Positions 1 to 8,407 of a DNA stretch of 64,000 nucleotides are shown piece by piece (position 1 is the first letter of the stretch; the number at the start of each line of letters is the position of its first letter). The notes beneath the pieces are model-generated. The model was not told the origin of the DNA. It was given only the letters and a program-made list of their open reading frames with translations, and did no database searches. The stretch lies in assembly GCA_964586235.1 (NCBI GenBank), contig CAZPIO010000003.1:57345-121344 (forward strand), read 5' to 3'. The stretch comes from JAUCQB01 sp964586235. GTDB taxonomy: Bacteria; Planctomycetota; Phycisphaerae; UBA1845; PWPN01. Both the position numbers and the translations under genes were made by a program.

Positions 1-616
1 AAGAGAATCCGATGAACCGGGCCTTGCCGGCCTTCCTGGCGGCTTCGAGCGCCTTGATGGTCATCTCCTCGTGGGCGGGCGTGTGCTTGCCGCCTGGCTC
101 GTAGCAGGTGATCCGCCAGATGTCCACGTAATCCAACCCGCTGGCCTTAAGGCCTTCGTTCAGCCCTTCGAGAAGCCTGTCAACTTTCTGCCACGGCTCG
201 AACCGCATCTCGTGCTCATACCACGAGTAGCTGATGTACATCTTGTCGCGCCGCCCGCGAAGGGCCTCTGCGTAGGCAACCACTTCACCGCCCGTGCAGG
301 CGTCGATGCAGTTGATGCCCGCCTCGATGCAGGCGCTGACCACGTCGTGGCGGTTCTTTTTGAAGTCGTCGGTGCCGGGGCGATAGGGACACTGCTTCCA
401 GTGCCCACCGAGGCTGATGGCCGAGATCATCAGGCCGCTCTTGCCCAGCCGGCGATACTCCATGTTCGGGTTGTAGTTGAGGATCTTGGGCTTGGCCGCC
501 GGCTGAGTCCCCGGCGTGTCGGCCGCCCCGGCCATCCGCAAGCTGATGGCCAACCCCGCCGCCATCGCCGCCCCGTCCTGGATGATTTCCCGTCTGGTGA
601 GCTTCTCGTTCGACAT
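1..616 (-). CDS. Aldo/keto reductase-like protein, Tat-type leader, 3' end outside window
   Basis: The first 205 codons of a gene that runs off the left edge. The start follows from the minus-strand ATG at 616. The N-terminus has a twin arginine (TRREII) followed by a short hydrophobic stretch, as in Tat-exported planctomycete reductases. From about residue 45 the pattern matches the aldo/keto reductase barrel (YRRLGKSGLMISAISLGG, then INCIDAC, ALRGRRDKMY, LDYVDIW). The usual catalytic residues look replaced: the DTA...Y segment reads DACTGG, the TK position reads SYS, and the H after the DYVDIW strand reads RIT. It may therefore be non-catalytic or use other chemistry. It is the last visible gene of the minus-strand run led by the HpcH aldolase, 222 bp after the symporter. 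Family assignment is firm; the substrate is unknown. Confidence 0.8.
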   Translation of the reverse strand, partial: MSNEKLTRREIIQDGAAMAAGLAISLRMAGAADTPGTQPAAKPKILNYNPNMEYRRLGKSGLMISAISLGGHWKQCPYRPGTDDFKKNRHDVVSACIEAGINCIDACTGGEVVAYAEALRGRRDKMYISYSWYEHEMRFEPWQKVDRLLEGLNEGLKASGLDYVDIWRITCYEPGGKHTPAHEEMTIKALEAARKAGKARFIGFS

Positions 617-769
617 GATCGTCCTCCCATATGCCCTTGCCGCCGTTCGAAGTGGAAACGCGGTCTACAGTCCCGACGACCTCCGCCGGATGCCCGACGT
701 CAGTCTGCGGCTCCCTATGATACCGACATCATCCGGGTTTTGAAACCAGGGGCCGCACTTGTCTACCGG

Positions 770-843
770 AGGGGTGAGCCTGCCGGGCTCAGTCCAAGAA
801 ACCCCGTGGCTCGTCAAGATCGCGGCTGCAAGCCGCTCCTACC
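770..843. repeat. Dispersed palindromic repeats (families B and A) between symporter and reductase genes
   Basis: A long family-B element (GCCTGCCGGGCTCAGTCC ... CCCCGTGGCTCG) is followed directly by a family-A hairpin. The A hairpin has stem GCGGCT/AGCCGC, loop GCA and constant tail TCCTACC. The same two units recur at 19505-19570 and elsewhere in the window. They fill most of the 222-bp gap between two genes of the same operon-like run, and extend a few bases into the 3' end of the symporter gene. Confidence 0.8.
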
Positions 844-2857
844 GGCGGACGGTGCCGTCGTCCGATTCGTCGCGGACCTTGGTGCGGAGGAGACGAAGCA
901 TATCCTTGAGATCACGCAGCCCGCCGACCAGGAACCACACAGCGATAATCGCCCCCAGGATAAAAGTCAGCCAGATCACCGCATACCAGAAGCTCAGCCA
1001 GGACTCGTTGGGGATCTTCCTGACCAGGAAATAGTAAGCGGCACCAAAGGCATATATGCCGCCCCAGAGGAGTACCCAGAGAACCGACGCCCCGTAAATC
1101 GCCTTGTCGCCGCGGGTAAACTCCTTGTTGATACCCAGCCATTTCCAGATGCCGCTGACCTCAGCGTCGCCCTGAACGATGTCCTCCCGGACGGCGTACT
1201 GGCCGCGATGCAGCATCCTGTCCAGGTCGAAAGGCTGCTTCCAGGACAGGAACGACAGCGCCCAGTAAACGGCGATGGCGGATGCTGCGATGTAGAATGA
1301 CATGATCTGGCCGTCGGTGCGGATGCCGACCACGTCGACAAACAGCCTGAGGGCGGGCACCTGGTACACGACCGACTGGACCCAGTTGCCGACACCCCCG
1401 GTGGCCGGATCAACAATCGCGATCCGGTTGCAGATCACCCAGGTGGATGCCATGGCCACGCCGGTGATCATGGCCCCCCATGCCCCGGCCGTCGTGCCAC
1501 GGCGCGTGTAGAGGCCCGCGATGATGCAGCAGCCCGCCCCGCCCAGGTAAATCGACCCGGTGGCCGAGAAGAACATGCGGATGTAGTCGCCGAGATCCCT
1601 GAAGATCATGCTGAAGCCGAACGCAAACACGGCCACCGAGAAAATGGCATACCGCAAGTATCGCAGGTGCTGCTCAGGCGTGAAGGGCTTCTTGCGCAGG
1701 GGCATGATGACGTCCTGAATGAAGATGCTGCCCCAGGAGTGCAGGTAGGCCTGGTCGGTGGCAACGGCGGCAGCCATCATCACCGCCGCCAGGGCCCCCA
1801 TCAGGCCGACCGGCAGGAGCTTGCCGAGCACCAGCGGGACGGTCAATTCCGATCGGATGCGATCGGCCGCAAAGCCGTCCAGGACCTCTCTGGCTCCGCT
1901 GACACGATCGGTGAATTCAGGACTGTTCAGAGCCGCGAGCACGCAGATGGCGAAGATCGGGAGGAGCATGTGCTGGGCAAAGAACCGCCACTGTCCGAGA
2001 ACGCCCGACATGCGGGCCTCGTGCGGAGAACGGGCCGCGGCATTGAAGCCCTGAGTACCCTGCCAGGCCTTCCAGCGGTAAACCCACTGAAAGTACTGCA
2101 CGAGGAAAAACCAGACGCTGAAGCCCTCGATTTTGCCCGTGTCGAACGGATTGATCAGCGACTTCTTCGGTTCGGAGGCGGTTACCAGGGCCGTGCTGAT
2201 CGTGTCCCAGCCGATGCAGAAGTAGAGCGTCAGACACACGACCAGGAAAACGACCAGGCAACAGATGCCCTGCACGAAGTCGGTCAGCATGATGGCAATC
2301 TGGCCGCCGGCAAAAGTGAAGAAGAGCGCCAGGCCCAGCAGCACCAGCATCACCAGCGGAAACGTCCCGACGGACAGCCCGCCCAGATTCACGTGCTCGG
2401 GCAGGCCGCAGAAATAGATGATCAGGCGGGCGTTAATGCTCGGAAACACGCCGTAGTTGACCAGGCCGGCTCCGAAGGCCACGAACCCGGTGAACACGCG
2501 GAATCGCCGGCTGTAGCGCATTTCCAGGAACTGGGCCATGGTCAGGGCCCGCGTCTGTCGATAGCGGTACAAGACCCAGCCGGACATAGCCAGGATAAAC
2601 AGCAGCGGCCAATCGGCCAGCATCCACCACACGCCGGTGAAACCGCTCTTGGTGTACTGCTGCCAGAAGGCGACGAGGGTTACAGCCCCGAGTTCCGCCC
2701 CGCCGGATGAGATGCAGATCAGGTATCGCCCGCCGCAGCGGTTGGCCGCGAGAAAATCGCTGACCCCCCGCATGTACCGCCTGGTGAACCGGGCCGTGAG
2801 AATGAGAAAGGCAACCAGAGATAGAACGATCGCCCAGTCGACCCAGTGCAGGTTCAT
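839..2857 (-). CDS. Sodium:solute symporter (SSS family)
   Basis: A 672-residue inner-membrane protein with about 13-14 hydrophobic segments in the SSS (sodium/solute symporter) pattern, ending in a short charged cytosolic tail (RDESDDGTVRR). The start chosen is the ATG at 2857 (MNLHWVDW), because the preceding SDR gene stops at 2865. The resulting 7-bp gap and the transmembrane segment starting at once fit a tightly coupled operon gene better than the 23-residue longer reading. The family couples Na+ entry to uptake of sugars, organic acids or similar solutes. The neighbouring dehydrogenases and keto-acid aldolase suggest a sugar or sugar-acid substrate, which is inference. A second SSS transporter lies at 6698. 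Confidence 0.9.
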   Translation of the reverse strand: MNLHWVDWAIVLSLVAFLILTARFTRRYMRGVSDFLAANRCGGRYLICISSGGAELGAVTLVAFWQQYTKSGFTGVWWMLADWPLLFILAMSGWVLYRYRQTRALTMAQFLEMRYSRRFRVFTGFVAFGAGLVNYGVFPSINARLIIYFCGLPEHVNLGGLSVGTFPLVMLVLLGLALFFTFAGGQIAIMLTDFVQGICCLVVFLVVCLTLYFCIGWDTISTALVTASEPKKSLINPFDTGKIEGFSVWFFLVQYFQWVYRWKAWQGTQGFNAAARSPHEARMSGVLGQWRFFAQHMLLPIFAICVLAALNSPEFTDRVSGAREVLDGFAADRIRSELTVPLVLGKLLPVGLMGALAAVMMAAAVATDQAYLHSWGSIFIQDVIMPLRKKPFTPEQHLRYLRYAIFSVAVFAFGFSMIFRDLGDYIRMFFSATGSIYLGGAGCCIIAGLYTRRGTTAGAWGAMITGVAMASTWVICNRIAIVDPATGGVGNWVQSVVYQVPALRLFVDVVGIRTDGQIMSFYIAASAIAVYWALSFLSWKQPFDLDRMLHRGQYAVREDIVQGDAEVSGIWKWLGINKEFTRGDKAIYGASVLWVLLWGGIYAFGAAYYFLVRKIPNESWLSFWYAVIWLTFILGAIIAVWFLVGGLRDLKDMLRLLRTKVRDESDDGTVRR

Positions 2858-2864
2858 GGATAAT

Positions 2865-3677
2865 CTACCAGGCCATCCAGCCGCCATCGACCACGATGTT
2901 GGCGCCGGTAACGTAGCTGCTGGCATCGCTGGCCAGGAAGACCAGGGCGCCCTTGAGCTCGTGCGGCTTGCCCATTCTCTTCATCGGGCTCTTGCTGCTG
3001 AGCCGTTCGACCATCTTCGGACTGACGTTCGGGGCCGGGAACGGGCCGGGGCTCAGAATGTTGACCCGGACCCCATCGCCGACCCAGTAGACGGCCATGT
3101 GGCGGCTCATGGAGATAATTCCGCCTTTGAGGCAGTGATAGGCGACCGGGCTGCACATCGGGACGTCGCTGTACGCGTCCGGATAAGAACCGACGATACC
3201 ATACATTGAGCCGATGTTGATAATGCTGCCTTTGCCCTTTCGGTCGACCACGTGCTGGCGCATCGCCCGGCTCAGCAGGAACACGCCGGTGGCGTTCTGG
3301 AGTTGCCGAGTGAACTGTTCGCCGCTGACGGTCCGCCAGTCGGAGGTCACGCGCTCGTAGCCGGAGTTGACCAGGATGTCGACCTTACCGGCTTGTTTGA
3401 CCGCGTCGGCCATACAGTTGTCGATGGACACGGCGTCCATGTAGTCCAGTTCGGTGACACAGTGTTTAGCGTTGCCGACGACCGGCAGCGACCTGGCCAC
3501 CTCGTGGGCCTTCTCCTTGGCCGCGGGGATCTCAGCACAGACCACGCTGGCGCCGGCCTCGGCCAGGGCCCGGCACATGGACTGGACCAGCCAGCCGCAG
3601 GCACCGGTGACCAGGGCAACCTTGCCGGCGAGGTTAAACATTTCCTGAATGGTGGGTTCTTGTGCAGCGTCGGTCAT
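2865..3677 (-). CDS. SDR-family oxidoreductase
   Basis: A 270-residue short-chain dehydrogenase/reductase. The start is the ATG at 3677, preceded by AAAGGAG 7 bases upstream; the longer reading would run into the upstream repeat. The catalytic Ser (IGSMYG) and YHCLK (Tyr-x3-Lys) are present. The C-terminus ends in the usual SSYVTGANIVVDGG signature. The NAD(P)-binding loop is unusual: TGACGWLVQS replaces TGxxxGxG, so two of the three glycines are Trp and Val. Cofactor binding may therefore be altered. It lies between the Gfo/Idh/MocA gene and the symporter, consistent with oxidation of a sugar or sugar acid. The substrate cannot be told from sequence. Confidence 0.88.
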   Translation of the reverse strand: MTDAAQEPTIQEMFNLAGKVALVTGACGWLVQSMCRALAEAGASVVCAEIPAAKEKAHEVARSLPVVGNAKHCVTELDYMDAVSIDNCMADAVKQAGKVDILVNSGYERVTSDWRTVSGEQFTRQLQNATGVFLLSRAMRQHVVDRKGKGSIINIGSMYGIVGSYPDAYSDVPMCSPVAYHCLKGGIISMSRHMAVYWVGDGVRVNILSPGPFPAPNVSPKMVERLSSKSPMKRMGKPHELKGALVFLASDASSYVTGANIVVDGGWMAW

Positions 3678-3705
3678 TGATTCAGCTCCTTTGCACCTGA
3701 GAAAC

Positions 3706-3856
3706 CAGAATGACGAAATCCGAATGACGAAAGAAGCCCGAAGCACGAATGACGAAGGAGATCAATTCCCACCGGCCCACCAAGGCAATTCACTCGATCC
3801 TTCGTGCTTCGACATTCGTCATTCATTCGTCATTCGGATTTCGTCATTCGTCATTC
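3706..3856. repeat. Large imperfect inverted repeat built of GAATGACGAA/TTCGTCATTC units
   Basis: The left arm (about 3707-3760) has repeated GAATGACGAA and CCGAATGACG units. The right arm (about 3799-3856) has the complementary TTCGTCATTC units. A stretch of 24 bases is shared exactly between the arms. The insert sits between the Gfo/Idh/MocA stop (3859) and the SDR start (3677), inside an operon-like run. Translated, it gives the SFVIRISSFVIR-type peptides that often pollute gene calls, so start codons should not be placed inside it. Confidence 0.85.
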
Positions 3857-3858
3857 CC

Positions 3859-4875
3859 TCATTCGGGCATCGCCACCAGCGATTGCCAGTTGGGGTTGTC
3901 CGCAGCCTGAAGTACGGTCAGGTTGACCCGCAGTGTCTGCAGGCCTTCCTCGAGCGTGCACGCGAACCTGCCCCTGCCCTCCATCGCGTCCATGAAGATG
4001 TTCGCCTGGTTGACGAAAATGTCGTCGCGCTCGGAGGAGAACTGGAATTCGGTCTTCCAGCCGGCATCCGGCTCGGCCATGGACATCCACCGGGCGTTGT
4101 TGAGGTCCCACTTGGCAGTGCCCCGCTTGCACACGACGGTCACCGTGTTCTCGTTCGGGGCCTGGTGCTGGTTCAGGCTGTAGCAGCCCATGACCTTGTC
4201 GCCGTTCTGGCGGGTGATGACATGGACGGTATCCTCGACGGTCACGCCTTCGAGCACCTGGTGCCCGCAATCGGCCATGAGCCTGCTCACTGGTCCGACC
4301 AGGAATTCCCCCGCGTTGATCGCGTGAGTGAGCACGTCCTGGATCGCCCCGCCGCCCGTCTTGCGGCTGGTGTAGTAGATCTCGCGGTAGGCCGGGCGAT
4401 ATTTCGGGAAGTGCTGGCCCCAGGTGCCGATCACCTGCACCGGCTCGCCGAAGCGGCCCGAGTCAATCGCCTCTTTCATCGATCGCAGCGCCGGGTGCGA
4501 CCGATAGGTGTAGGCCACCGCCGACTTCACACCCTTCTCCTTGATGACTCTCAGCAGATCGGAGATTCCGTCAAGGCTGAGGCTCAGCGGCTTCTCGATG
4601 AACACGTGCTTGCCGGCCCTGGCCAGTTGGGTCGCCATCGGGATGTGCATATTCGAAGGCGTGCAGATCAGGCCGATGTCGAAATGGCCGTCATTCAGGG
4701 CTTCATCCAGCCCGGCGTAGACCTTCGCGATGCGGTAGCGGTCGGCAACCGTCTTGCGTAATTGCCCGTTGGTCTCGCAGATGCTCAGGTCCGCCCGCCC
4801 GGCGCGCTGAAAGGTGCGCGTATGCCGCTCGCCGATCGATCCCACGCCGATGATCAGAATTCGATGCTGTGCCAT
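3859..4875 (-). CDS. Gfo/Idh/MocA-family oxidoreductase
   Basis: A 338-residue NAD(P)-dependent sugar/inositol-type dehydrogenase. The N-terminal Rossmann fold shows GVGSIG near residues 11-16, and the diagnostic EKPLS cofactor/active-site motif follows near residue 95. The C-terminal half is the alpha/beta substrate domain. The ATG at 4875 has a strong GGAGGAGG ribosome-binding site 5 bases upstream. The HpcH aldolase ends 24 bp before this start, so the two are probably co-transcribed. In this family the substrates are hexoses, inositols, hexuronates and related sugars; the exact one is not visible. Together with the SDR and aldolase it suggests oxidation and cleavage of a carbohydrate-derived acid. 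Confidence 0.92.
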   Translation of the reverse strand: MAQHRILIIGVGSIGERHTRTFQRAGRADLSICETNGQLRKTVADRYRIAKVYAGLDEALNDGHFDIGLICTPSNMHIPMATQLARAGKHVFIEKPLSLSLDGISDLLRVIKEKGVKSAVAYTYRSHPALRSMKEAIDSGRFGEPVQVIGTWGQHFPKYRPAYREIYYTSRKTGGGAIQDVLTHAINAGEFLVGPVSRLMADCGHQVLEGVTVEDTVHVITRQNGDKVMGCYSLNQHQAPNENTVTVVCKRGTAKWDLNNARWMSMAEPDAGWKTEFQFSSERDDIFVNQANIFMDAMEGRGRFACTLEEGLQTLRVNLTVLQAADNPNWQSLVAMPE

Positions 4876-4899
4876 GACCGCCTCCTCCGATTGCCGCCA

Positions 4900-5721
4900 T
4901 CAGCAACCTTCGAGATAGCTCTTGCCCGCCGCCAACCGGTTCTGGAAACCGAAGCCGAGCGATGCGAACTGCTTCTGGATGCTCTCGACACCGGCCTTGA
5001 AGATCACGATGTCCGCGCTGTGACAGAAGAAAAGCGCGCCCAGATCCATCAGGCGTTTACAGTGCTCCGGTGAGAACGCGGGGGTGCCCCACCATTTGCC
5101 GGCCTTCTCGGCGGCCTTGGCGAGCTTCCTGTAGGCATCCCAGAGTTTGGGGTGTTCCCACTGCCCGGGAAAGCCGCTGAGGGTCGTGAAGTCCGCCGGC
5201 CCCAGGAACAGGATATCCACGCCGGGCACCGCCGCGATCTCGTCGGCCCGGTCCACCGCGGCCTGTTCCTCGAGCTGGATGATGATGAAGGTCTCGTCGT
5301 TGGCGGCCTTCATGTAGTCGGCCATGGGCACAGCGCAATAAGGCATGTCCGGGTTGCCGCCGTCGAAGCCTCGCTTTCCCAGGGGGGCGAACTTGGTCCA
5401 TTTGACCAGTTCGGCCGCCTCGGCCGCGTTGTCGCACCTCGGATACATCAGGCCGTGGGCGCCGGCCTCGAGGAGCCTCGCGAAACGCATGTATTCGCCT
5501 TTGCCGGCACGGGCGATGACGTCACACCTGGACGCTCTCGTGGCCCGGATCAGCCCGTTGGCCGTCTCCACGCTGTAGTGGTGGTGTTCGAGGTCCATCC
5601 AGATGCCGTCCATGCCCAGGAGCGCCGCAAGCTCGAACACCGACTGGTCGGTGAAATGTAGCTGGAGACACATGGTCGGCTGCTTGCGGAGCAGTTTGCT
5701 CTTAATGGTGCTTTTTCTCAT
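4900..5721 (-). CDS. HpcH/HpaI-family aldolase (2-keto-3-deoxy sugar acid type)
   Basis: A 273-residue member of the HpcH/HpaI class II aldolase family, which splits 2-keto-3-deoxy acids into pyruvate and an aldehyde with a divalent metal. Family features seen are MDLEHHHYS near the N-terminus, GAHGLMYPR, the metal-ligand helix IIQLEEQAAV, and GVDILFLGPADFT. The start is the ATG at 5721, preceded by GAGGAG. The longer reading up to 5868 crosses non-family sequence. It is the first gene of the minus-strand run and diverges from the GntR/FCD regulator at 5982. That layout suggests the regulator controls it. Related enzymes act in L-rhamnonate, L-fuconate and homoprotocatechuate breakdown; which applies here is open. 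Confidence 0.9.
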   Translation of the reverse strand: MRKSTIKSKLLRKQPTMCLQLHFTDQSVFELAALLGMDGIWMDLEHHHYSVETANGLIRATRASRCDVIARAGKGEYMRFARLLEAGAHGLMYPRCDNAAEAAELVKWTKFAPLGKRGFDGGNPDMPYCAVPMADYMKAANDETFIIIQLEEQAAVDRADEIAAVPGVDILFLGPADFTTLSGFPGQWEHPKLWDAYRKLAKAAEKAGKWWGTPAFSPEHCKRLMDLGALFFCHSADIVIFKAGVESIQKQFASLGFGFQNRLAAGKSYLEGC

Positions 5722-5896
5722 TTGACTCCTCAGCCGTCTTCTGGCCCGCGGCGTTCCCGTAGGGGCGAAAGGTCGGCAACATCCGATAAAAACAGTCAAC
5801 TGAAGCGAGAACCCGCATCGACGGCTCAGCCCCCTTCCGTCGGGCCGGCGCTTGAGTTCGCTACACAACGTAAGTCATGTCGCTAGCGGAGTAAAT

Positions 5897-5945
5897 GAGC
5901 CTTTTGGCTCTCACTGTTGACGAAACCGGAAGGTTTCTGTAAACT
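5897..5945 (+). promoter_or_regulatory. Promoter with two inverted repeats before the GntR/FCD regulator
   Basis: TTGACG at 5917-5922 and TAAACT at 5940-5945 are separated by exactly 17 bases, a good sigma70-type promoter. An inverted repeat AAACC-N4-GGTTT (5923-5936) lies between the two hexamers, and GAGCC-TTTT-GGCTC (5897-5910) lies just upstream. Either could be the operator of the autoregulated GntR protein. The same 260-bp region must also carry the divergent promoter for the HpcH operon. Confidence 0.55.
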
Positions 5946-5981
5946 CTATTGGAGCAGAACATTAACATACGGAGTTGGCCA

Positions 5982-6641
5982 ATGTCAATAGCACCTCCAC
6001 AAAACGGTTCGCTTCGTGATCAGGCCTACCACCGTCTCCGAAGGCTACTCATTTTGCAGCAGGTCCGAGAGGGCGAACGGCTGCGCGAGTCGCATTGGGC
6101 CACGAAGCTGTCGGTCAACCGCACGGCCCTGCGGGAGGCATTCGCCCGATTGGAGGCCGAGGGGTTCGTGACCAAGGGGCCGAAGACGGGGTACTTCGTT
6201 CCGACCATGACGCGCGAGGATATTCACGAGATCTGCGAGGTCCGCATCATTTTGGAAGGCGGGGCCATCGAGCGGATCATCGCGGCGGGGCACAACACGC
6301 TCAGTCACCTGAAGAGCATGCGAACCGCGTGCGATCAACTGGAACGGCTGGTGCGGGAGGAATACGTGCTCGGCGTGGCCGAGGCCGATCGCCGGTATCA
6401 TGAGGCCCTCATCGAAGCGGCGGGCAATAAGCGCCTCGCCACCCTTTACCAGCGAGCTCCGCTGCCGATCATCCACCCGGAGATCATCAGCGGTCACGCA
6501 TGGGAGACCCGCGTGCAGAAGACTCTGACCGAGCACCGGCTGATTCTGGAGGCGATTCTCGAGAGCCGTGCCGAGGAAGCCAAGGCTCATCTGCGTGTGC
6601 ATCTGAACGAGAGGGCCATCATTCCGCTCCATGCCGGCTGA
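5982..6641 (+). CDS. GntR-family transcriptional regulator, FadR/FCD subgroup
   Basis: A 219-residue DNA-binding regulator. The start is the ATG at 5982 with GGAG at 5971-5974; an upstream TTG reading adds 11 residues without support. Residues 10-75 form the GntR winged helix-turn-helix (LRDQAYHRLRRLLIL ... VNRTALREAFARLEAEGFV). Residues 85-215 form the all-helical FCD ligand domain, with the Asp/His metal-site pattern ADRRYHEAL, EHRLILEA and HLRVHL. FCD members usually sense a sugar acid, keto-acid or other small organic acid. Its position, divergent from the aldolase operon and ahead of a symporter and sulfatase, suggests it controls both sides. Confidence 0.9.
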   Translation: MSIAPPQNGSLRDQAYHRLRRLLILQQVREGERLRESHWATKLSVNRTALREAFARLEAEGFVTKGPKTGYFVPTMTREDIHEICEVRIILEGGAIERIIAAGHNTLSHLKSMRTACDQLERLVREEYVLGVAEADRRYHEALIEAAGNKRLATLYQRAPLPIIHPEIISGHAWETRVQKTLTEHRLILEAILESRAEEAKAHLRVHLNERAIIPLHAG

Positions 6642-6697
6642 TCGGCGATCGACGCCAGGCCGGTGGATCACCCTGACACACTTGTTCGGAGAATGTT

Positions 6698-8359
6698 GTG
6701 GCGCGGACAGGACTGCTCTGCCGAAGACTGTTGTTTATCGGATGTCTGCCGATCGCGGGCCTGCTGGCCTTCCCCATTTGCGCCTGGGGCCAGACGGCGG
6801 CATCCGCACCTTCGCCCGCGCCGGCGCCCTATGGTCTGACCACCCTCGACTGGATGATTATCGCCGCGTACGGTTTCGCCATGCTGGCCATCGGCGTCTA
6901 CTACGCCCGTCGGACGCGCAACCGCGAGGACTACCTGCTGGGCGGGCGTAGCATGCGGTCCTCGTCGGTCGGCCTTTCGCTGTTCGCCACGCTTTTCAGC
7001 ACGATCACCTATCTCGCGCTGCCCGGCGAGATGATCAGCAAGGGGCCGGTGATTCTGTGGTCGATGGTTTCGATCCCCGTCGCCTATGTCGTTGTCGGCT
7101 ACCTGCTCATACCCCGATTCATGGAGATGCGCGTCACCAGCGCCTATGAGATACTCGAGACCCGGCTAGGGGTCGGTCTTCGCCTGCTTGCCGCCATCGT
7201 CTTCCTGATCACCCGCACACTGTGGATGGCCCTCATTATCTACGTGACCGCCGAGAAGATCATCGTCACCATGATGGATCTGCCGGCGGATGCGGCAGTG
7301 TGGGTCACGCCGATCGTGGCTGCGGCCGTCGGCCTGCTGACCGTTGCATACACCAGCATGGGCGGTCTGCGAGCCGTCGTCCTGACCGACGTCATCCAAT
7401 CCTTGATTCTGCTAGGCGGCGCCTTTCTCACGATTGTGATGATCAGCATCAAGATGGGAGGAGTCGGGCCGTGGTGGCCGACCGCCTGGTCGCCCAACTG
7501 GGATCACCAGCCGCTCTTCAGCCTCGATCCGACGGTCAGGGTGACCGTCATCGGGTCGATTGTATTCATGACCATCTGGTGGATCGGCACCGCCGGCTCC
7601 GATCAGATGGCTATCCAGCGGTATCTCGCGACGCGAGACACCAAGGCCGCCCGGCGCATGTTCCTGGTTACCGGCCTGTCCAACGTTCTCATCACCTCGC
7701 TCCTGGCCTGCGTGGGCTTCGCGCTGCTCGCTTTCTTCACCGCTCATCCCGAGTACCTCCCCGCCGAAACGATGGAGAAGAACGCCGACATCGTGTTCCC
7801 TCTGTACATCATCCGACACGTGCCGCCGGGCGTGACCGGCCTCATCCTGGCCGCTCTGCTCGCGGCGGCGATGTCCAGCCTGTCTTCCGGCGTCAACTCC
7901 GCCTGCTCGGTCATCAGCGTCGATTTCATCGACCGCTTTCGGAAAAAGCCCGCCGCCGATTCCGATGCCGCCCAGGTCAAGCAGACTCGGATCATCTCCG
8001 TGGTCAGCGGCCTGGTGGCGGTGTGCGTCAGCCTGTTGATGGGTCAGATCAAGGGCATGAACATCATGGAAATCACGGTGCGCACGAACCACGTCTTCGT
8101 CGCGCCGCTGTTCATGCTTTTCGTTCTGGCATTGTTCGTGCCTTTTGCCACGCCGGTGGGCGCGGCCTGCGGGGCATTGGCGGGATGCATCGTTGCGGCC
8201 TTGATCGCTTGCACCGGCCAGGTCAGCTTTCAGTGGATGAGCTTGGCGGCATTGGTGGTTAACCTGCTGGTGGCCATTCCTGTGAGTCTCTGGACCCGCA
8301 GAAAACAGCCCCCTCGGTCGGGCTTCCCGGTCGTCCCGCCGAGGGCCCAGCGGAAATGA
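6698..8359 (+). CDS. Sodium:solute symporter (SSS family)
   Basis: A 553-residue inner-membrane transporter with about 13 membrane segments. It starts at GTG 6698 behind a GGAGA site. The first 30 residues look like a cleavable signal peptide (LLFIGCLPIAGLLAFPICAWG) ahead of the first true membrane helix at about residue 50. Family signatures are the NREDYLLGGRSM segment, the YTSMGGLRAVVLTD helix and ALLAAAMSSLSSGVNSA late in the protein. It lies 56 bp after the GntR regulator and 48 bp before a sulfatase, so the three may form one transcript. Import of the desulfated sugar or its acid is a reasonable inference; the substrate is unproven. Confidence 0.9.
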   Translation: MARTGLLCRRLLFIGCLPIAGLLAFPICAWGQTAASAPSPAPAPYGLTTLDWMIIAAYGFAMLAIGVYYARRTRNREDYLLGGRSMRSSSVGLSLFATLFSTITYLALPGEMISKGPVILWSMVSIPVAYVVVGYLLIPRFMEMRVTSAYEILETRLGVGLRLLAAIVFLITRTLWMALIIYVTAEKIIVTMMDLPADAAVWVTPIVAAAVGLLTVAYTSMGGLRAVVLTDVIQSLILLGGAFLTIVMISIKMGGVGPWWPTAWSPNWDHQPLFSLDPTVRVTVIGSIVFMTIWWIGTAGSDQMAIQRYLATRDTKAARRMFLVTGLSNVLITSLLACVGFALLAFFTAHPEYLPAETMEKNADIVFPLYIIRHVPPGVTGLILAALLAAAMSSLSSGVNSACSVISVDFIDRFRKKPAADSDAAQVKQTRIISVVSGLVAVCVSLLMGQIKGMNIMEITVRTNHVFVAPLFMLFVLALFVPFATPVGAACGALAGCIVAALIACTGQVSFQWMSLAALVVNLLVAIPVSLWTRRKQPPRSGFPVVPPRAQRK

Positions 8360-8407
8360 TGGGCTGCGGGCCAACACAGTCTCGCTCTGACTCAGGAGAA
8401 ACAAGTG

